Under the pieces are notes generated by a model. That model was not told where the DNA came from. It saw only the letters and a list, made by a program, of their open reading frames with translations, and made no database searches. This document shows, one piece after another, positions 7,159-16,320 of a stretch of DNA of 64,000 nt (position 1 is its first letter; every line of letters starts with the position of its first letter). Source of the stretch: DASUPK01 sp963815665 (GTDB lineage Bacteria > Actinomycetota > Thermoleophilia > Solirubrobacterales > 70-9); contig CAWFHN010000006.1 in the NCBI GenBank assembly GCA_963815665.1, positions 62,001-126,000 of the forward strand, in the 5' to 3' direction. The translations under genes were made by a program, and so were the position numbers.

Positions 7159-9009
7159 GTGGCCGAGAAATACCCGCAGATCGCGGATTACGGACTGATC
7201 TCCGACTGCCAGACGTGTGCCCTGGTCTCGCGGACCGGGTCGATCGACTGGCTCTGCCTGCCGCGCTTCGACTCCGGCAGCACCTTTGGCCGGATGCTCG
7301 ACTGGGAGCGAGGCGGGCACTTCTCGATCCAGCCCGCCGGAGGCCAGGCGGAGGCGCAATCCCATCGCGACTACCTGCCGGACACGCTGGTGCTGCAGAC
7401 GACCTTCCGGGTCGAGGGCGGCGAGGCGAACCTGATCGATCTGCTCACCGTCTCCCGGGAGGGGCCCACGGAACGGCCGCCCCGGATCCTGCGCATAGTC
7501 GAGGCCGTGCGAGGGTCGGTCGAGTTCGAGCTCGAGCTCGTTCCGCGCTTCGACTATGGCGAGCTCGATGCGTGGGTCCAGCACCGCGGCCGTGGGATCT
7601 TCACGGCCATCGGGGGTGACGACGGCCTGCTGATCTCCTCCGACGCCGACCTCGAGGCCGACCGCCACCGACTCCGATCCAGGTTCGTGGTGCGGCCCGG
7701 AGACCGCGTCAGGACGGTGCTGACGTTCCTGGACCCCGCCGAGCTGCAGAACTCGGAACCCGAACCGCCCGGAGCCGAGGAGCTCGACCGCTCCGTCGAT
7801 GAGACGATCGCCTACTGGCGGGAATGGGCGCAGAGCCTGTCCATGGACGGACCAGACGCCCCAGGGGCGATTCGCTCCGCCATGGTGCTCAAGGGCCTCA
7901 CCTACCAGCACTCCGGCGCGCTGGTCGCCGCGCCCACCACCTCCATTCCGGAGGCCGAGGGCGGCGAGCGCAACTGGGACTACCGCTACAGCTGGATCAG
8001 GGACACGGCCCTCGCGGTCACCTGCCTCGCCGACCTGGGGGCCGAGGACGAGGTGGACGCGTGCCGCCGGTTCATGGAGCGCAGCGCCGCCGGCAATGCC
8101 GAGGAGATCCAGATCCTGTACGGGGTCAGAGGGGAGCGACGCCTGGAGGAGCTCGAGCTGGAGCTCGACGGCTACCGCGGCGCACAGCCGGTGCGGGTTG
8201 GCAACGGGGCGGCGGGCCAGCTTCAGCTGGATGCCCCGGGGCATCTCGTGCTCCAGAGCTGGCTCTGGTACGAGCGCGGCCATGAGCCGGATGACGACTA
8301 TTGGCGCTTCGTGGTCGACCTCGCCGATCTCGCAGCGGAGCGCTGGCGAGAACCCGACCGCGGCATCTGGGAGTGGCGCAAGAAACCCCTGCACTTCACC
8401 CACTCGAAGGTGCTCTGCTGGGTGGCCCTGGACCGCGCCCTCGAGCTGGCGAAGCGCTGCATGCGGAAGGCTCCGGAGCAGCGCTGGCGCAAGGCGCGCG
8501 ACGAGATCCGGAGCGCGATCGAGGGGCGCGGTTACGACCGCGACCGCGGCTGCTTCGTCAGGGCCTTCGATGACCCGGGGCTGGACGGAGCCCTGCTGCG
8601 CCTTCCCGCCGTCGGCTTCATCGAATACGAGGACGAGCGGATGCTCCGCACGGTGGACGCTATTCGCGAAGAGCTCGACTGGGAGGGGCTGATCCGGCGT
8701 TATGACATCGATGACGGCCTGCCGGGGCAGGAGGGCGCCTTTCTGGCCTGTTCCTTCTGGCTGGTGGAGGTGCTGGCGCGGCAGTCACGCACGGAGGAGG
8801 CGCGGGAGGTCTTCGACCGGACGATGCAGACGGCCAACGGGCTGGGCCTCTTCTCGGAGGAGTACGACCCGGATCAGGGCGAGATGCGAGGGAACTTCCC
8901 TCAGGCGCTCACGCATCTGTCCCACATCGAGGCCGCGATGGCCCTCAACGAGCAGGCGCGTTCCGGTGCGTCAGCCGAGCGGGCGCGGGTCGGCGAAGGG
9001 CTTACTTGA
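7159..9009 (+). CDS. Glycoside hydrolase family 15 protein (trehalase/glucoamylase-like)
   Basis: From the GTG at 7159 the protein has 616 residues. The N-terminal beta-sandwich begins YPQIADYGLISDCQTCALVS and GSIDWLCLPRFDSGSTFG. The (alpha/alpha)6 barrel contains RNWDYRYSWIRD near residue 275, a GNGAAGQ-x-Q-LDAPG block, and the late GLFSEEYDPDQGE and FPQALTHLSHIEAA motifs typical of actinobacterial GH15. Mycobacterial relatives hydrolyse trehalose; glucoamylase activity is the alternative. There is no signal peptide, so it is probably cytosolic. It is divergent from the HAD phosphatase, and a joint role in sugar-phosphate or trehalose turnover would be inference. Confidence 0.85.
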   Translation: MAEKYPQIADYGLISDCQTCALVSRTGSIDWLCLPRFDSGSTFGRMLDWERGGHFSIQPAGGQAEAQSHRDYLPDTLVLQTTFRVEGGEANLIDLLTVSREGPTERPPRILRIVEAVRGSVEFELELVPRFDYGELDAWVQHRGRGIFTAIGGDDGLLISSDADLEADRHRLRSRFVVRPGDRVRTVLTFLDPAELQNSEPEPPGAEELDRSVDETIAYWREWAQSLSMDGPDAPGAIRSAMVLKGLTYQHSGALVAAPTTSIPEAEGGERNWDYRYSWIRDTALAVTCLADLGAEDEVDACRRFMERSAAGNAEEIQILYGVRGERRLEELELELDGYRGAQPVRVGNGAAGQLQLDAPGHLVLQSWLWYERGHEPDDDYWRFVVDLADLAAERWREPDRGIWEWRKKPLHFTHSKVLCWVALDRALELAKRCMRKAPEQRWRKARDEIRSAIEGRGYDRDRGCFVRAFDDPGLDGALLRLPAVGFIEYEDERMLRTVDAIREELDWEGLIRRYDIDDGLPGQEGAFLACSFWLVEVLARQSRTEEAREVFDRTMQTANGLGLFSEEYDPDQGEMRGNFPQALTHLSHIEAAMALNEQARSGASAERARVGEGLT

Positions 9010-9033
9010 GACGCCGGGAGTGACCGTGTCCGG

Positions 9034-12000
9034 CTAGCGGCGCGCGATCAGGGCCGCCGCGCCGGTGGCGGCGCCGACCAGCGCAGCGCCGATTCCGGCC
9101 AGCGCGGCGGCGCGCTTGCGCTTCAGCGATACCGGGGCATGCGGGCGGACCTCGTAATAGGGGTCCTCGGGCTTCCCGGACGTCCAGCCCACGGGCCCGT
9201 GCTCGCGCGCGAGCTTCATCACCTGGCCGGCGTGCAGCGCGCGGCGGCCGATGCCGGCCTGCTCGAGCTGCGTCTTGCAGGAGAAGCCGTTCGCCACGAC
9301 GACGGTCTCGTCGGAGACCTCGCGGACGGCGGGAAGGAGACCCTCCTCCCCGCATGCCATCGAGATCTCGCGCTTCCCCTCCTCGAAGCCCCACGACCCG
9401 GCGAGGCCGCAGCAGCCGCCCTTGGCCTGCTCGACCTCGAGGCCCATCCGCTTCAGCATCTGCTCCTCGGGATCGATGCCACCGGTCGCCTTGTGGTGGC
9501 AGTGTCCCCAGAGCAGCGCCTGCTTTGCCACCCTCGGCACCTCGATGTCGTGCTTCTCGAAGAACTCGCTCCAGTGGTAGGAGCTGCGCCGCAGGCGCTC
9601 CGCGTCGTCGTCGTGGGGAAGCATGTTGGTGAGCTCGTCCTTGAAGACGGCGAGGCAGCTCGGCTCCATGCCGACGATCGGCGTGCCCTGCCGGATCTCG
9701 TCCCGGAACGTGTCGAGCACGCCGTGCAGGTAGCGCTCGGCCAGGTCGAGGAACCCGTAGTCGTAGAGCGGGCGCCCGCAGCAGACGTGGCCCTCCGGCA
9801 TCACCACCTGCCAGCCCGCCGCCTCGAGAGCCTCGACGCAGGCGACGCCGACATCGGTGTGGAAGTGGTTGTTGAAGGTGTCCGGGAAAAGGATCACGCG
9901 CGGGCCGTCGGGATTGACCGGACCGCGACGGCGGAACCAGTCCTGGAGGGTGATCGGCGCGAAGGTCGGGATCTCGCGGCCGCGGTCCATCCCCGCCGCG
10001 AACTTGGCGAGGCGCCGCAGGACGGGCTTCTGGGTGACGAAGTTCACCAGCCCCGGCATTCGTGAGCCGATCCGGGCCGCCTGGTCGATCAGCCCGAACG
10101 CGTAGGCGTATCGCGGGCGCCATCGCCGCGGCGAGCGGTAGTGGTGGTAGAGGAACTCGGCCTTGTAGGTCGGCATGTCGACGTTGACCGGGCAGTCGTT
10201 CGTGCAGCCCTTGCAGGCGAGGCAGAGGTCGAGCGCGTCGAAGACCTCCTCGCTCTGCCAGCCGTCGGTGATGACCTCGCCGCGCAGCATCTCGAAGAGC
10301 AGCCGCGCGCGGCCGCGCGTGGTGTGCTTCTCCTCCCTGGTGACCATGTAGCTGGGGCACATCACCTGGTCGGTGTCGGGAACGCGGCACTTGCCGACGC
10401 CGACGCAGCGCAGGGCGGCGTGCGCGAAGTCGCCGTCGTCCTCGCCGTAGGCGAACTTGACCTCCGGCCGGGCGGGGTTGTAGTCGGTCCCGAGCTTCAG
10501 GTTGGCGTCGATCGGATACGGGTCGACGACCTTGCCGGGGTTCATCGCCCGGTCCGGGTCCCAGATCTCCTTGAACTCGCGGAAGGCCTGCACGAGCGTC
10601 GGCCCGTACTGCTTCTCCAGGAACTCCGCGCGCTGCTGCCCGTCCCCGTGTTCGCCGGAGAGCGAGCCGCCGTAGGAGATGCAGAGGTCGGACGCCTCGT
10701 CCATGAACTTGCGGTACTCGCGCAGCCCGTCGGGATGGCGGAGGTCGAAGGAGATTCGCGAGTGGATACAGCCCTGCCCGAAGTGGCCGTAGGTGGACCC
10801 CTTCATCCCGTACTTGTCGTAGAGCTCGCGGAGGTCCTCCAGGTACGGCCCGACCTTCTCCGGCGGGACAGCCGAGTCCTCCCAGCCCGGCCAGTGATCC
10901 TTGCCCGTCGGCGGGAAGGCGGTGGCGCCGAGGCCACCCTCGCGGAGGGCCCAGATCCTGCCGCTGTCGCCGCCCTCCTGCTGGCTGGGGACGATCGAGA
11001 TCCGGTCGGCCGCGTACTTCTTCTTGGTCAGCCAGTCGTGGAACTCCTGCGCCCGCTGCTCGGACTCCTCGGCCGTGTCGGCGCCGAACTGGACCAGCAG
11101 CCAGGCGTCGCCATGATCGGCCGCCGGCAGCTCCTCGATCGCGTCGACGTGCATGTCCTGCTCCTGCTCGTCCCAGATCAGCTCCTTGTCGAGGCCCTCC
11201 AGGCCGATCGGCTTGAAGCGCTCGATGATCTCGGCGACGTCCTCCCCCGCCCGGGGAAGCTCGTCGTACTCGACGATCACCAGGGTTCGCATGTACATGC
11301 CGGGCATCAGGATCAGCTCAACCTCAGTGGTCGTGGCGCAGGTGCTCTCTGTGCCGACCAGGGCCCGGGCGACGTTGAAGCCGCGCTCCGGCAGCAGCTC
11401 GTCGAGGTTGAAGCCGGAGACGCGGCGCGGCAGCTCGCTGACGGGCTTCATGTTCTCGCGGATCGCGTCGGCGTAGCGGTCGCGGAGGTCGCGCAGCTTC
11501 GCGTAGATCTCGCCCTTCGGCCCACCCTCGGCGATGATCCGGTCGAGGTCGGGCTCCTCGTCGACTCCGACGGTGAAGCGGTCGCCGCGATAGGTGACGA
11601 TCTCCATCGACTTGACGCAGTCGGACATCCGCGGGCCGGGCCCGTAGAGCTGGGACTGCACGGAGTGGATGCCGCACGAGTTGTTGCCGACGTTGCCGCC
11701 GATCGTGCAGCGGGAGTGGGACGAGGGGTCAGGCCCGAAGATCAGCCCCGCCTGCTTCCCGGTCTTCTCGTTCACCTGCTCGTTGATCGCCCCCGGCTGG
11801 CAGACGACCGTCCGCTCGTCACGGTCCACGTCGCCGATCGTGTTCATGTACTTCGAGGTGTCGATCACGACCGCCTTGTTGACCGTCTCGCCGGAAAGGC
11901 TCGTGCCGCCCCCCCGGTTCGTGATCGGCGCGCCGAACTCGGCACACGCGCGGTGCGTCGCCACGATGTCGTCGGCCGTCTTGGGCAAGACGACCCCGAG

Positions 12001-12207
12001 CGGAACCTGGCGGAAGTTCGACGCGTCGTTCGCGTACATCGCCTTGGTACCGGCGTCGAAGCGAACCTCGCCCCGTACCGTTTCCTTCAGCCGGGCCTTC
12101 AGGGCGACGATATTCACCCCTCCGGCGCCGCCGTTGGCGCTCACGCCGTTGCGGCGCAGGAGATCGAGCGAGGGAGCCCTGGTTCGAAGCGAGCCTGCGG
12201 CGTTCAC
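9034..12207 (-). CDS. FAD-linked dehydrogenase fused to Fe-S/CCG oxidoreductase (D-lactate dehydrogenase type)
   Basis: This 1057-residue fusion starts with a PCMH-type FAD domain (NRGGGTSLSGETVN near residue 95, GPDPSSHSRCTIGGNVGNNSCGIHS near 158) and a GlcD-type C-terminal cap. A ferredoxin-like segment follows (CVGVGKCR, then CLACKGCTNDCPVNVDMP near 665) and then two cysteine-rich CCG domains (GHVCCGRPL, GGCCGLAGSWG). It ends in one hydrophobic helix and a basic tail, suggesting a membrane anchor. The architecture matches bacterial enzymes that oxidise D-lactate, glycolate or related 2-hydroxyacids into the quinone pool. It stands just downstream of the enolase-superfamily gene on the same strand, 9 bases away. 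Confidence 0.85.
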   Translation of the reverse strand: MNAAGSLRTRAPSLDLLRRNGVSANGGAGGVNIVALKARLKETVRGEVRFDAGTKAMYANDASNFRQVPLGVVLPKTADDIVATHRACAEFGAPITNRGGGTSLSGETVNKAVVIDTSKYMNTIGDVDRDERTVVCQPGAINEQVNEKTGKQAGLIFGPDPSSHSRCTIGGNVGNNSCGIHSVQSQLYGPGPRMSDCVKSMEIVTYRGDRFTVGVDEEPDLDRIIAEGGPKGEIYAKLRDLRDRYADAIRENMKPVSELPRRVSGFNLDELLPERGFNVARALVGTESTCATTTEVELILMPGMYMRTLVIVEYDELPRAGEDVAEIIERFKPIGLEGLDKELIWDEQEQDMHVDAIEELPAADHGDAWLLVQFGADTAEESEQRAQEFHDWLTKKKYAADRISIVPSQQEGGDSGRIWALREGGLGATAFPPTGKDHWPGWEDSAVPPEKVGPYLEDLRELYDKYGMKGSTYGHFGQGCIHSRISFDLRHPDGLREYRKFMDEASDLCISYGGSLSGEHGDGQQRAEFLEKQYGPTLVQAFREFKEIWDPDRAMNPGKVVDPYPIDANLKLGTDYNPARPEVKFAYGEDDGDFAHAALRCVGVGKCRVPDTDQVMCPSYMVTREEKHTTRGRARLLFEMLRGEVITDGWQSEEVFDALDLCLACKGCTNDCPVNVDMPTYKAEFLYHHYRSPRRWRPRYAYAFGLIDQAARIGSRMPGLVNFVTQKPVLRRLAKFAAGMDRGREIPTFAPITLQDWFRRRGPVNPDGPRVILFPDTFNNHFHTDVGVACVEALEAAGWQVVMPEGHVCCGRPLYDYGFLDLAERYLHGVLDTFRDEIRQGTPIVGMEPSCLAVFKDELTNMLPHDDDAERLRRSSYHWSEFFEKHDIEVPRVAKQALLWGHCHHKATGGIDPEEQMLKRMGLEVEQAKGGCCGLAGSWGFEEGKREISMACGEEGLLPAVREVSDETVVVANGFSCKTQLEQAGIGRRALHAGQVMKLAREHGPVGWTSGKPEDPYYEVRPHAPVSLKRKRAAALAGIGAALVGAATGAAALIARR

Positions 12208-12216
12208 GGCGAGCTC

Positions 12217-13386
12217 TTACTCCGCCCGGTAGCGAGCGGAGCCCGAGGAGAGCTCCAGTCCGAGACCGAGCCGGCGGGCATCGGGCTCGAGGCAGCCGCC
12301 TTGGGGCTCCAGGGTCCCCTCGAAGAGCAGGGACTCGACCCGGACGTGGTCGTGGAAGTACTCGAGGTGCTTCAGCGACTCCATGGCGCAGCCGGCGTGC
12401 GCCGAGGCGGCCGGCGCGCAGTGCGCCGAGAAGGGCACCCCGTGAGCCCGGCAGACCCCGTCGATTCGCAGCAGCTCGGTCACGCCCCCGCAGCGCGTGA
12501 CGTCGGACTGAAGAACGTCCACCGCGCCCGCCGAGAGCAGCCGCTCCGCGTCGAAGAGGCTCCAGTTGTACTCGCCGCCCGCGATCTCGATTCCCGCCGG
12601 GCGCTCCCGGCGGAGCCGGCTGAGGCCCTCGAGGTCGTCGTTCGGAAGCGGCTCCTCGAGCCAGACCACCCCTAGCTCACGGAAGCGCTCGGCGTGCTCG
12701 AGGGCCTCTGCCACGGACCCGTACGCCCCGTTCGCGTCCACCATCAGCTCGACGTTCGGCCCGATCACGTCGCGAACGACCTTGATCCGCTCGGGATCAG
12801 CGTGCGGGTCCCTGCCCACCTTGATCTTCACCGACCGCATCCCGGCTCGGACCCAGCCGCCCGCCTGCTCGCGCAGCGCATCGGCGTCATAGGAGGTGAA
12901 GCCACCGCTTCCATAGACCTGGACCGAGTCGCGGAAACGCGGTAGGGCGTCAGCGAGCGGCAACCCCAGCAGACGCGCCTTCAGGTCCCAGAGGGCCATG
13001 TCCACGGCCGAGACGGCCATCGCCCCGGCGCCGGGCTGTCCGGCGTTTCGCAGAGCACGGCGCATCTCCACCCAGACCGTGGGGGGACGCATGGCGTCGG
13101 CGCCCCGCACCACGTCGCGGAGCTTCGACTCGACGAGCGTCTTGACCGATCGGTCCCCGTACGTGTACCCGATGCCGTGCTCGCGGCCGTTGGAGGCCTC
13201 GACGACGATCGCGGTCGTCGAATCCCATTCGAGGGTGCCGTCCGACTCCGGCTGGTCGGTGGGGACCTCATAGGCGGTGACCTCGAGTCCCTCGACCCTC
13301 GGATTCACTCGCGTGGTGCGGCTGCGAACCGGCTCCGTCCGCGGATCGATCAGCGCGGGGCCCGCTATCCCGCCGCCGTTCTCCAT
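12217..13386 (-). CDS. Mandelate racemase / muconate lactonizing-type enzyme (enolase superfamily)
   Basis: The 389-residue protein has the enolase-superfamily pattern in order: RSVKIKVG near residue 184 (KxK base), MVDANGAYG near 216 (first metal Asp), VWLEEPLP near 240 (Glu), EIAGGE near 268 (Glu), QSDVTRCGGVTE near 294, and FSAHCAPAAS near 320, whose His places it with the mandelate-racemase subgroup. Such enzymes racemise or dehydrate 2-hydroxy (often sugar) acids. The ATG overlaps the stop of the upstream TPP enzyme (TGATG), and the FAD/Fe-S hydroxyacid dehydrogenase follows, so a three-gene acid-catabolic operon is plausible. Confidence 0.85.
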   Translation of the reverse strand: MENGGGIAGPALIDPRTEPVRSRTTRVNPRVEGLEVTAYEVPTDQPESDGTLEWDSTTAIVVEASNGREHGIGYTYGDRSVKTLVESKLRDVVRGADAMRPPTVWVEMRRALRNAGQPGAGAMAVSAVDMALWDLKARLLGLPLADALPRFRDSVQVYGSGGFTSYDADALREQAGGWVRAGMRSVKIKVGRDPHADPERIKVVRDVIGPNVELMVDANGAYGSVAEALEHAERFRELGVVWLEEPLPNDDLEGLSRLRRERPAGIEIAGGEYNWSLFDAERLLSAGAVDVLQSDVTRCGGVTELLRIDGVCRAHGVPFSAHCAPAASAHAGCAMESLKHLEYFHDHVRVESLLFEGTLEPQGGCLEPDARRLGLGLELSSGSARYRAE

Positions 13387-15173
13387 CAGCGCGTCGCGAA
13401 CTCCTTCAGCTTCCCCTTCGCGGACTGCTTGATGATCCGAGCCGCGTTCGGGTCGCCCTTCAGCAGCGCCTTCGCCATCGAGGTCGCCTGGTCCATCTTG
13501 ATATGCGGCGGCAGCGGCGGGACCTCGGGATCCGTGACCGCCTCGTAGAGGACCGGCCTGTCCGAGGACAGCGCCTCATCCCAGGCGTCCGCGACCTGGT
13601 CGGGCGATTCGACCTTGATGCCCTTCAGCCCGAGCAGCTCCGCGTAGCGCGCGTACTCGAAGTCGGGCAGCACCTGTGAGGCCTCGAGCTTGGGATCGCC
13701 GGTGAGCACACGCTGCTCCCAGGTCACCTGGTTGAGGTCGTGGTTGTTCAGCACCACGACGACCAGCTGCTTGTTCGGCCATTCCTCCCAGCGCGCGGCT
13801 ATGTCGATCAGCGCGTTGATGCCGAGCATCTGCATCGCGCCATCGCCGAGCGACGCGATCACCGGGCGGTCGGGATAGGCCATCTTCGCCGCGAACGCGT
13901 ACGGGACGCCGGGACACATCGTCGCCAGCGTTCCCGACAGGGCGGCCTTCATGCCGCGCCTGAGCTTCAGGTGGCGCGCCCACCAGTTGGTCGCGGAACC
14001 GGAGTCGGCGGTGAGGATGCAGTCGTCCGGGAGCCGCGAGCTGAGCTCGTGGAAGACGAGCAGGGGGTTGATCCCGTCGTCCGCGGATTGGTGCGCCCGC
14101 TCATCGAGGATCTTCCACCAGCGCTCGACGTTCCCCTCGATCTCCTGCCTCCAGGATCGGTCCTCCTTGCGTTCGAGGTGAGGGATCAGCTCGCGGAGCG
14201 TGTCCCGGGAGTCGCCGACGAGGCTGACCTCCATCGGGTAGCGGATGCCGATCAGGCGGCCGTCGATGTCGATCTGGACGCCGCGCGCCTTGCCCGGCTC
14301 CGGGAGCCACTCGGAGTAGGGGAAGCTCGATCCGACCATCAGCAGCGTGTCGCAGCCGGAGATCATCTCGTAGCTCGGCTTCGTGCCCAGCAGCCCGATG
14401 GGACCCGTCACGAAGGGGAGATCGTCGGGAAGCGCGTCCCGCCCGTTGAGAGCCTTGGCAACGCCCGCGCCGAGCAGGTCCGCCACCTCGGTCACCTCGT
14501 CGGGTGCCTGGGCGGCTCCCTGGCCGATCAGCATGGCCACCTTCTCGCCCTCGTTCAGCACCTGGGCGGCCCTCTGGATCTCGCTCTCCTGGGGGATGAC
14601 CCGAGGGCTGAGGTTGCCGTCGACCGAGCTGAAGATCGCGCCATGCTCTCGGGGCGGGTCGGAGTAGTCGGACTCCTGCACGTCCTCCGGAATGATCACG
14701 GCGGTCACCGACCGCGAGGCCTTGGCGATCTGCATCGCGCGATCGACCAGGTGGCGCGCCTGCGGCGGCGACATGCAGACCTGCACGAACTCCGAGGCGA
14801 CGTCCTTGAACAGGGAGATCAGGTCGACCTCCTGCTGATAGTTCGACCCGAGGGAGAGGGTCTTCTGCTGGCCGATGATGGCGACGACCGGCTGGTGGTC
14901 GAGCTTCGCGTCGTAGAGGCCGTTGAGTAGGTGAATCGCGCCGGGGCCGGAGGTGGCCATGCAGACGCCGACCTCGTCGGTCAGCTTCGCGTGCGCGGTC
15001 GCGCAGAACGCCGCGATCTCCTCGTGGCGGGTCTGGACGAACTCGACCTCGTCGCCGTGCTCATGAAACGCGCCGAGCAGCCCGTTGATGCCATCCCCCG
15101 GATAGCCGTAGATGCGCCCTACGCCGTGCTCTTTGAGTCTCCTGAGGACGAACTGCCCGACTGTCTCTGACAT
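13386..15173 (-). CDS. Thiamine-pyrophosphate-requiring enzyme (pyruvate oxidase/dehydrogenase PoxB-like)
   Basis: The 595-residue protein has the full three-domain TPP-enzyme layout: an N-terminal PYR domain with IYGYPGDGINGLLGAF and the conserved Glu in QTRHEEIAAF near residue 51, a central domain, and a C-terminal PP domain with SLGDGAMQMLG and LNNHD near 465, the GDG-NN cofactor motif. Best match by eye is PoxB-type pyruvate:quinone oxidoreductase, with acetolactate-synthase-like enzymes as alternative. No C-terminal amphipathic membrane helix is obvious. It is first in a minus-strand run that continues through the MLE-like and FAD/Fe-S genes. Confidence 0.8.
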   Translation of the reverse strand: MSETVGQFVLRRLKEHGVGRIYGYPGDGINGLLGAFHEHGDEVEFVQTRHEEIAAFCATAHAKLTDEVGVCMATSGPGAIHLLNGLYDAKLDHQPVVAIIGQQKTLSLGSNYQQEVDLISLFKDVASEFVQVCMSPPQARHLVDRAMQIAKASRSVTAVIIPEDVQESDYSDPPREHGAIFSSVDGNLSPRVIPQESEIQRAAQVLNEGEKVAMLIGQGAAQAPDEVTEVADLLGAGVAKALNGRDALPDDLPFVTGPIGLLGTKPSYEMISGCDTLLMVGSSFPYSEWLPEPGKARGVQIDIDGRLIGIRYPMEVSLVGDSRDTLRELIPHLERKEDRSWRQEIEGNVERWWKILDERAHQSADDGINPLLVFHELSSRLPDDCILTADSGSATNWWARHLKLRRGMKAALSGTLATMCPGVPYAFAAKMAYPDRPVIASLGDGAMQMLGINALIDIAARWEEWPNKQLVVVVLNNHDLNQVTWEQRVLTGDPKLEASQVLPDFEYARYAELLGLKGIKVESPDQVADAWDEALSSDRPVLYEAVTDPEVPPLPPHIKMDQATSMAKALLKGDPNAARIIKQSAKGKLKEFATR

Positions 15174-15324
15174 GCTGGCTCCTTCAATTCCTGGCTGTAT
15201 GCGGCAAGCGTGATGCTGTTCAGCTGATTACCGCAGCAGCGACGGACAAACCTCCCCGCTCCGCGCCCGTATCCCGCCTGACGACGCAGTTTGCGCCCGC
15301 ACCGACGGCGGGTAGAACCTGAGC

Positions 15325-16320
15325 GTGAGTTCCAAGGTCGCAGTGGTCACCGGCGCATCCGCGGGAGTGGGTAGAGCGACTGCCCGCCGTCTCGCTGAGG
15401 ACGGATACGACATCGCCCTCCTCGCCAGAGGGCGGGCGGGGCTCGTTGGCGCGGCAGACGAGATCGAGCGGCTGGGCAGGCGAGCCCTGCCGATTCCCAC
15501 CGACGTCTCCGATCCCGGTCAGGTGGAGGCGGCCGCCGAGCGCTCCGAGCGCGAGCTCGGGCCGATCGACCTCTGGGTGAACAACGCGATGACGACGATC
15601 TTCTCGCCCTTCTCCGAGATCGAGCCGGAGGAGTACGCGCGTGCGACGGAGGTGACCTATCTCGGCACCGTCTGGGGAACGAAGGCTGCCCTTGAGCGGA
15701 TGAAGCCCCGTAACTCCGGCAAGGTCGTGCTGGTCGGCAGCGCGCTCGCTTATCGCGGCATACCGCTGCAGGCGCCCTACTGTGGCGCCAAGCACGCCAT
15801 CAAGGGGTTCTTCGAGTCCGTCCGCGCCGAGCTCATCCACGAGGGCAGCAAGGTCGGGATCTCGATGGTGGAGCTGCCGGGCCTCAACACGCCGCAGTTC
15901 GATCACTGCCGCACGCGGCTGCCGAAGCAGCCGCAGCCGGTGCCGCCGATCTACGAGCCCGAGGTCGCCGCGGAGGGGATCGCCTGGGTTGCCCAGAACG
16001 AGGAGCGAGAGCTCTTCGTCGGCGCGCCCACCTGGAAGACGATCCTGGGCAACAAGTTCGCGCCCAGGATCGTGGACGTCTATCTGGCCAAGACCGCCTA
16101 CGGCGGGCAGCAGGCCGACGAGCCTGTCAACGGCGACCGTCCCGACAACCTCTTCGAGCCGATCGAACGCGACGAGGGCGCTCACGGGCGCTTCGACGAG
16201 CGCAGCCGCTCCAGCAGTGCGCTGGTCTGGCTGGCCAAGAACCGCCGGAAGCTGGGGGCGGCCACGCTGGCCGCGGGCGCGTCCGCCGCGGCGGCGACCG
16301 CGGTAATCCTGCGCGACTGA
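15325..16320 (+). CDS. SDR-family oxidoreductase with C-terminal membrane helix
   Basis: From GTG at 15325 the 331-residue protein begins KVAVVTGASAGVGRATA, the classical SDR TGxxxGxG nucleotide site. It has LWVNNA near residue 83 and a catalytic Ser-Tyr-Lys set: VLVGSALAY, then Y and K in APYCGAKHA near 152-156. Residues about 300-328 form an Ala-rich hydrophobic helix ending in RD, a tail anchor not typical of short SDRs. The substrate is unknown. The stop codon overlaps the ctaG start as TGATG, so the two are translationally coupled. Confidence 0.85.
   Translation: MSSKVAVVTGASAGVGRATARRLAEDGYDIALLARGRAGLVGAADEIERLGRRALPIPTDVSDPGQVEAAAERSERELGPIDLWVNNAMTTIFSPFSEIEPEEYARATEVTYLGTVWGTKAALERMKPRNSGKVVLVGSALAYRGIPLQAPYCGAKHAIKGFFESVRAELIHEGSKVGISMVELPGLNTPQFDHCRTRLPKQPQPVPPIYEPEVAAEGIAWVAQNEERELFVGAPTWKTILGNKFAPRIVDVYLAKTAYGGQQADEPVNGDRPDNLFEPIERDEGAHGRFDERSRSSSALVWLAKNRRKLGAATLAAGASAAAATAVILRD

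Noticed and set aside
6484..8403. A 639-codon minus frame extending the HAD gene far upstream
   Set aside because: Only the part from ATG at 7140 shows HAD motifs; the rest is antisense to the GH15 gene.
10141..12675. An 844-codon plus-strand open frame across the FAD/Fe-S dehydrogenase gene
   Set aside because: It is antisense to a gene with clear cofactor motifs, its translation is Val/Arg/Asp/Leu-rich and family-free, and long antisense frames are expected at this GC content.
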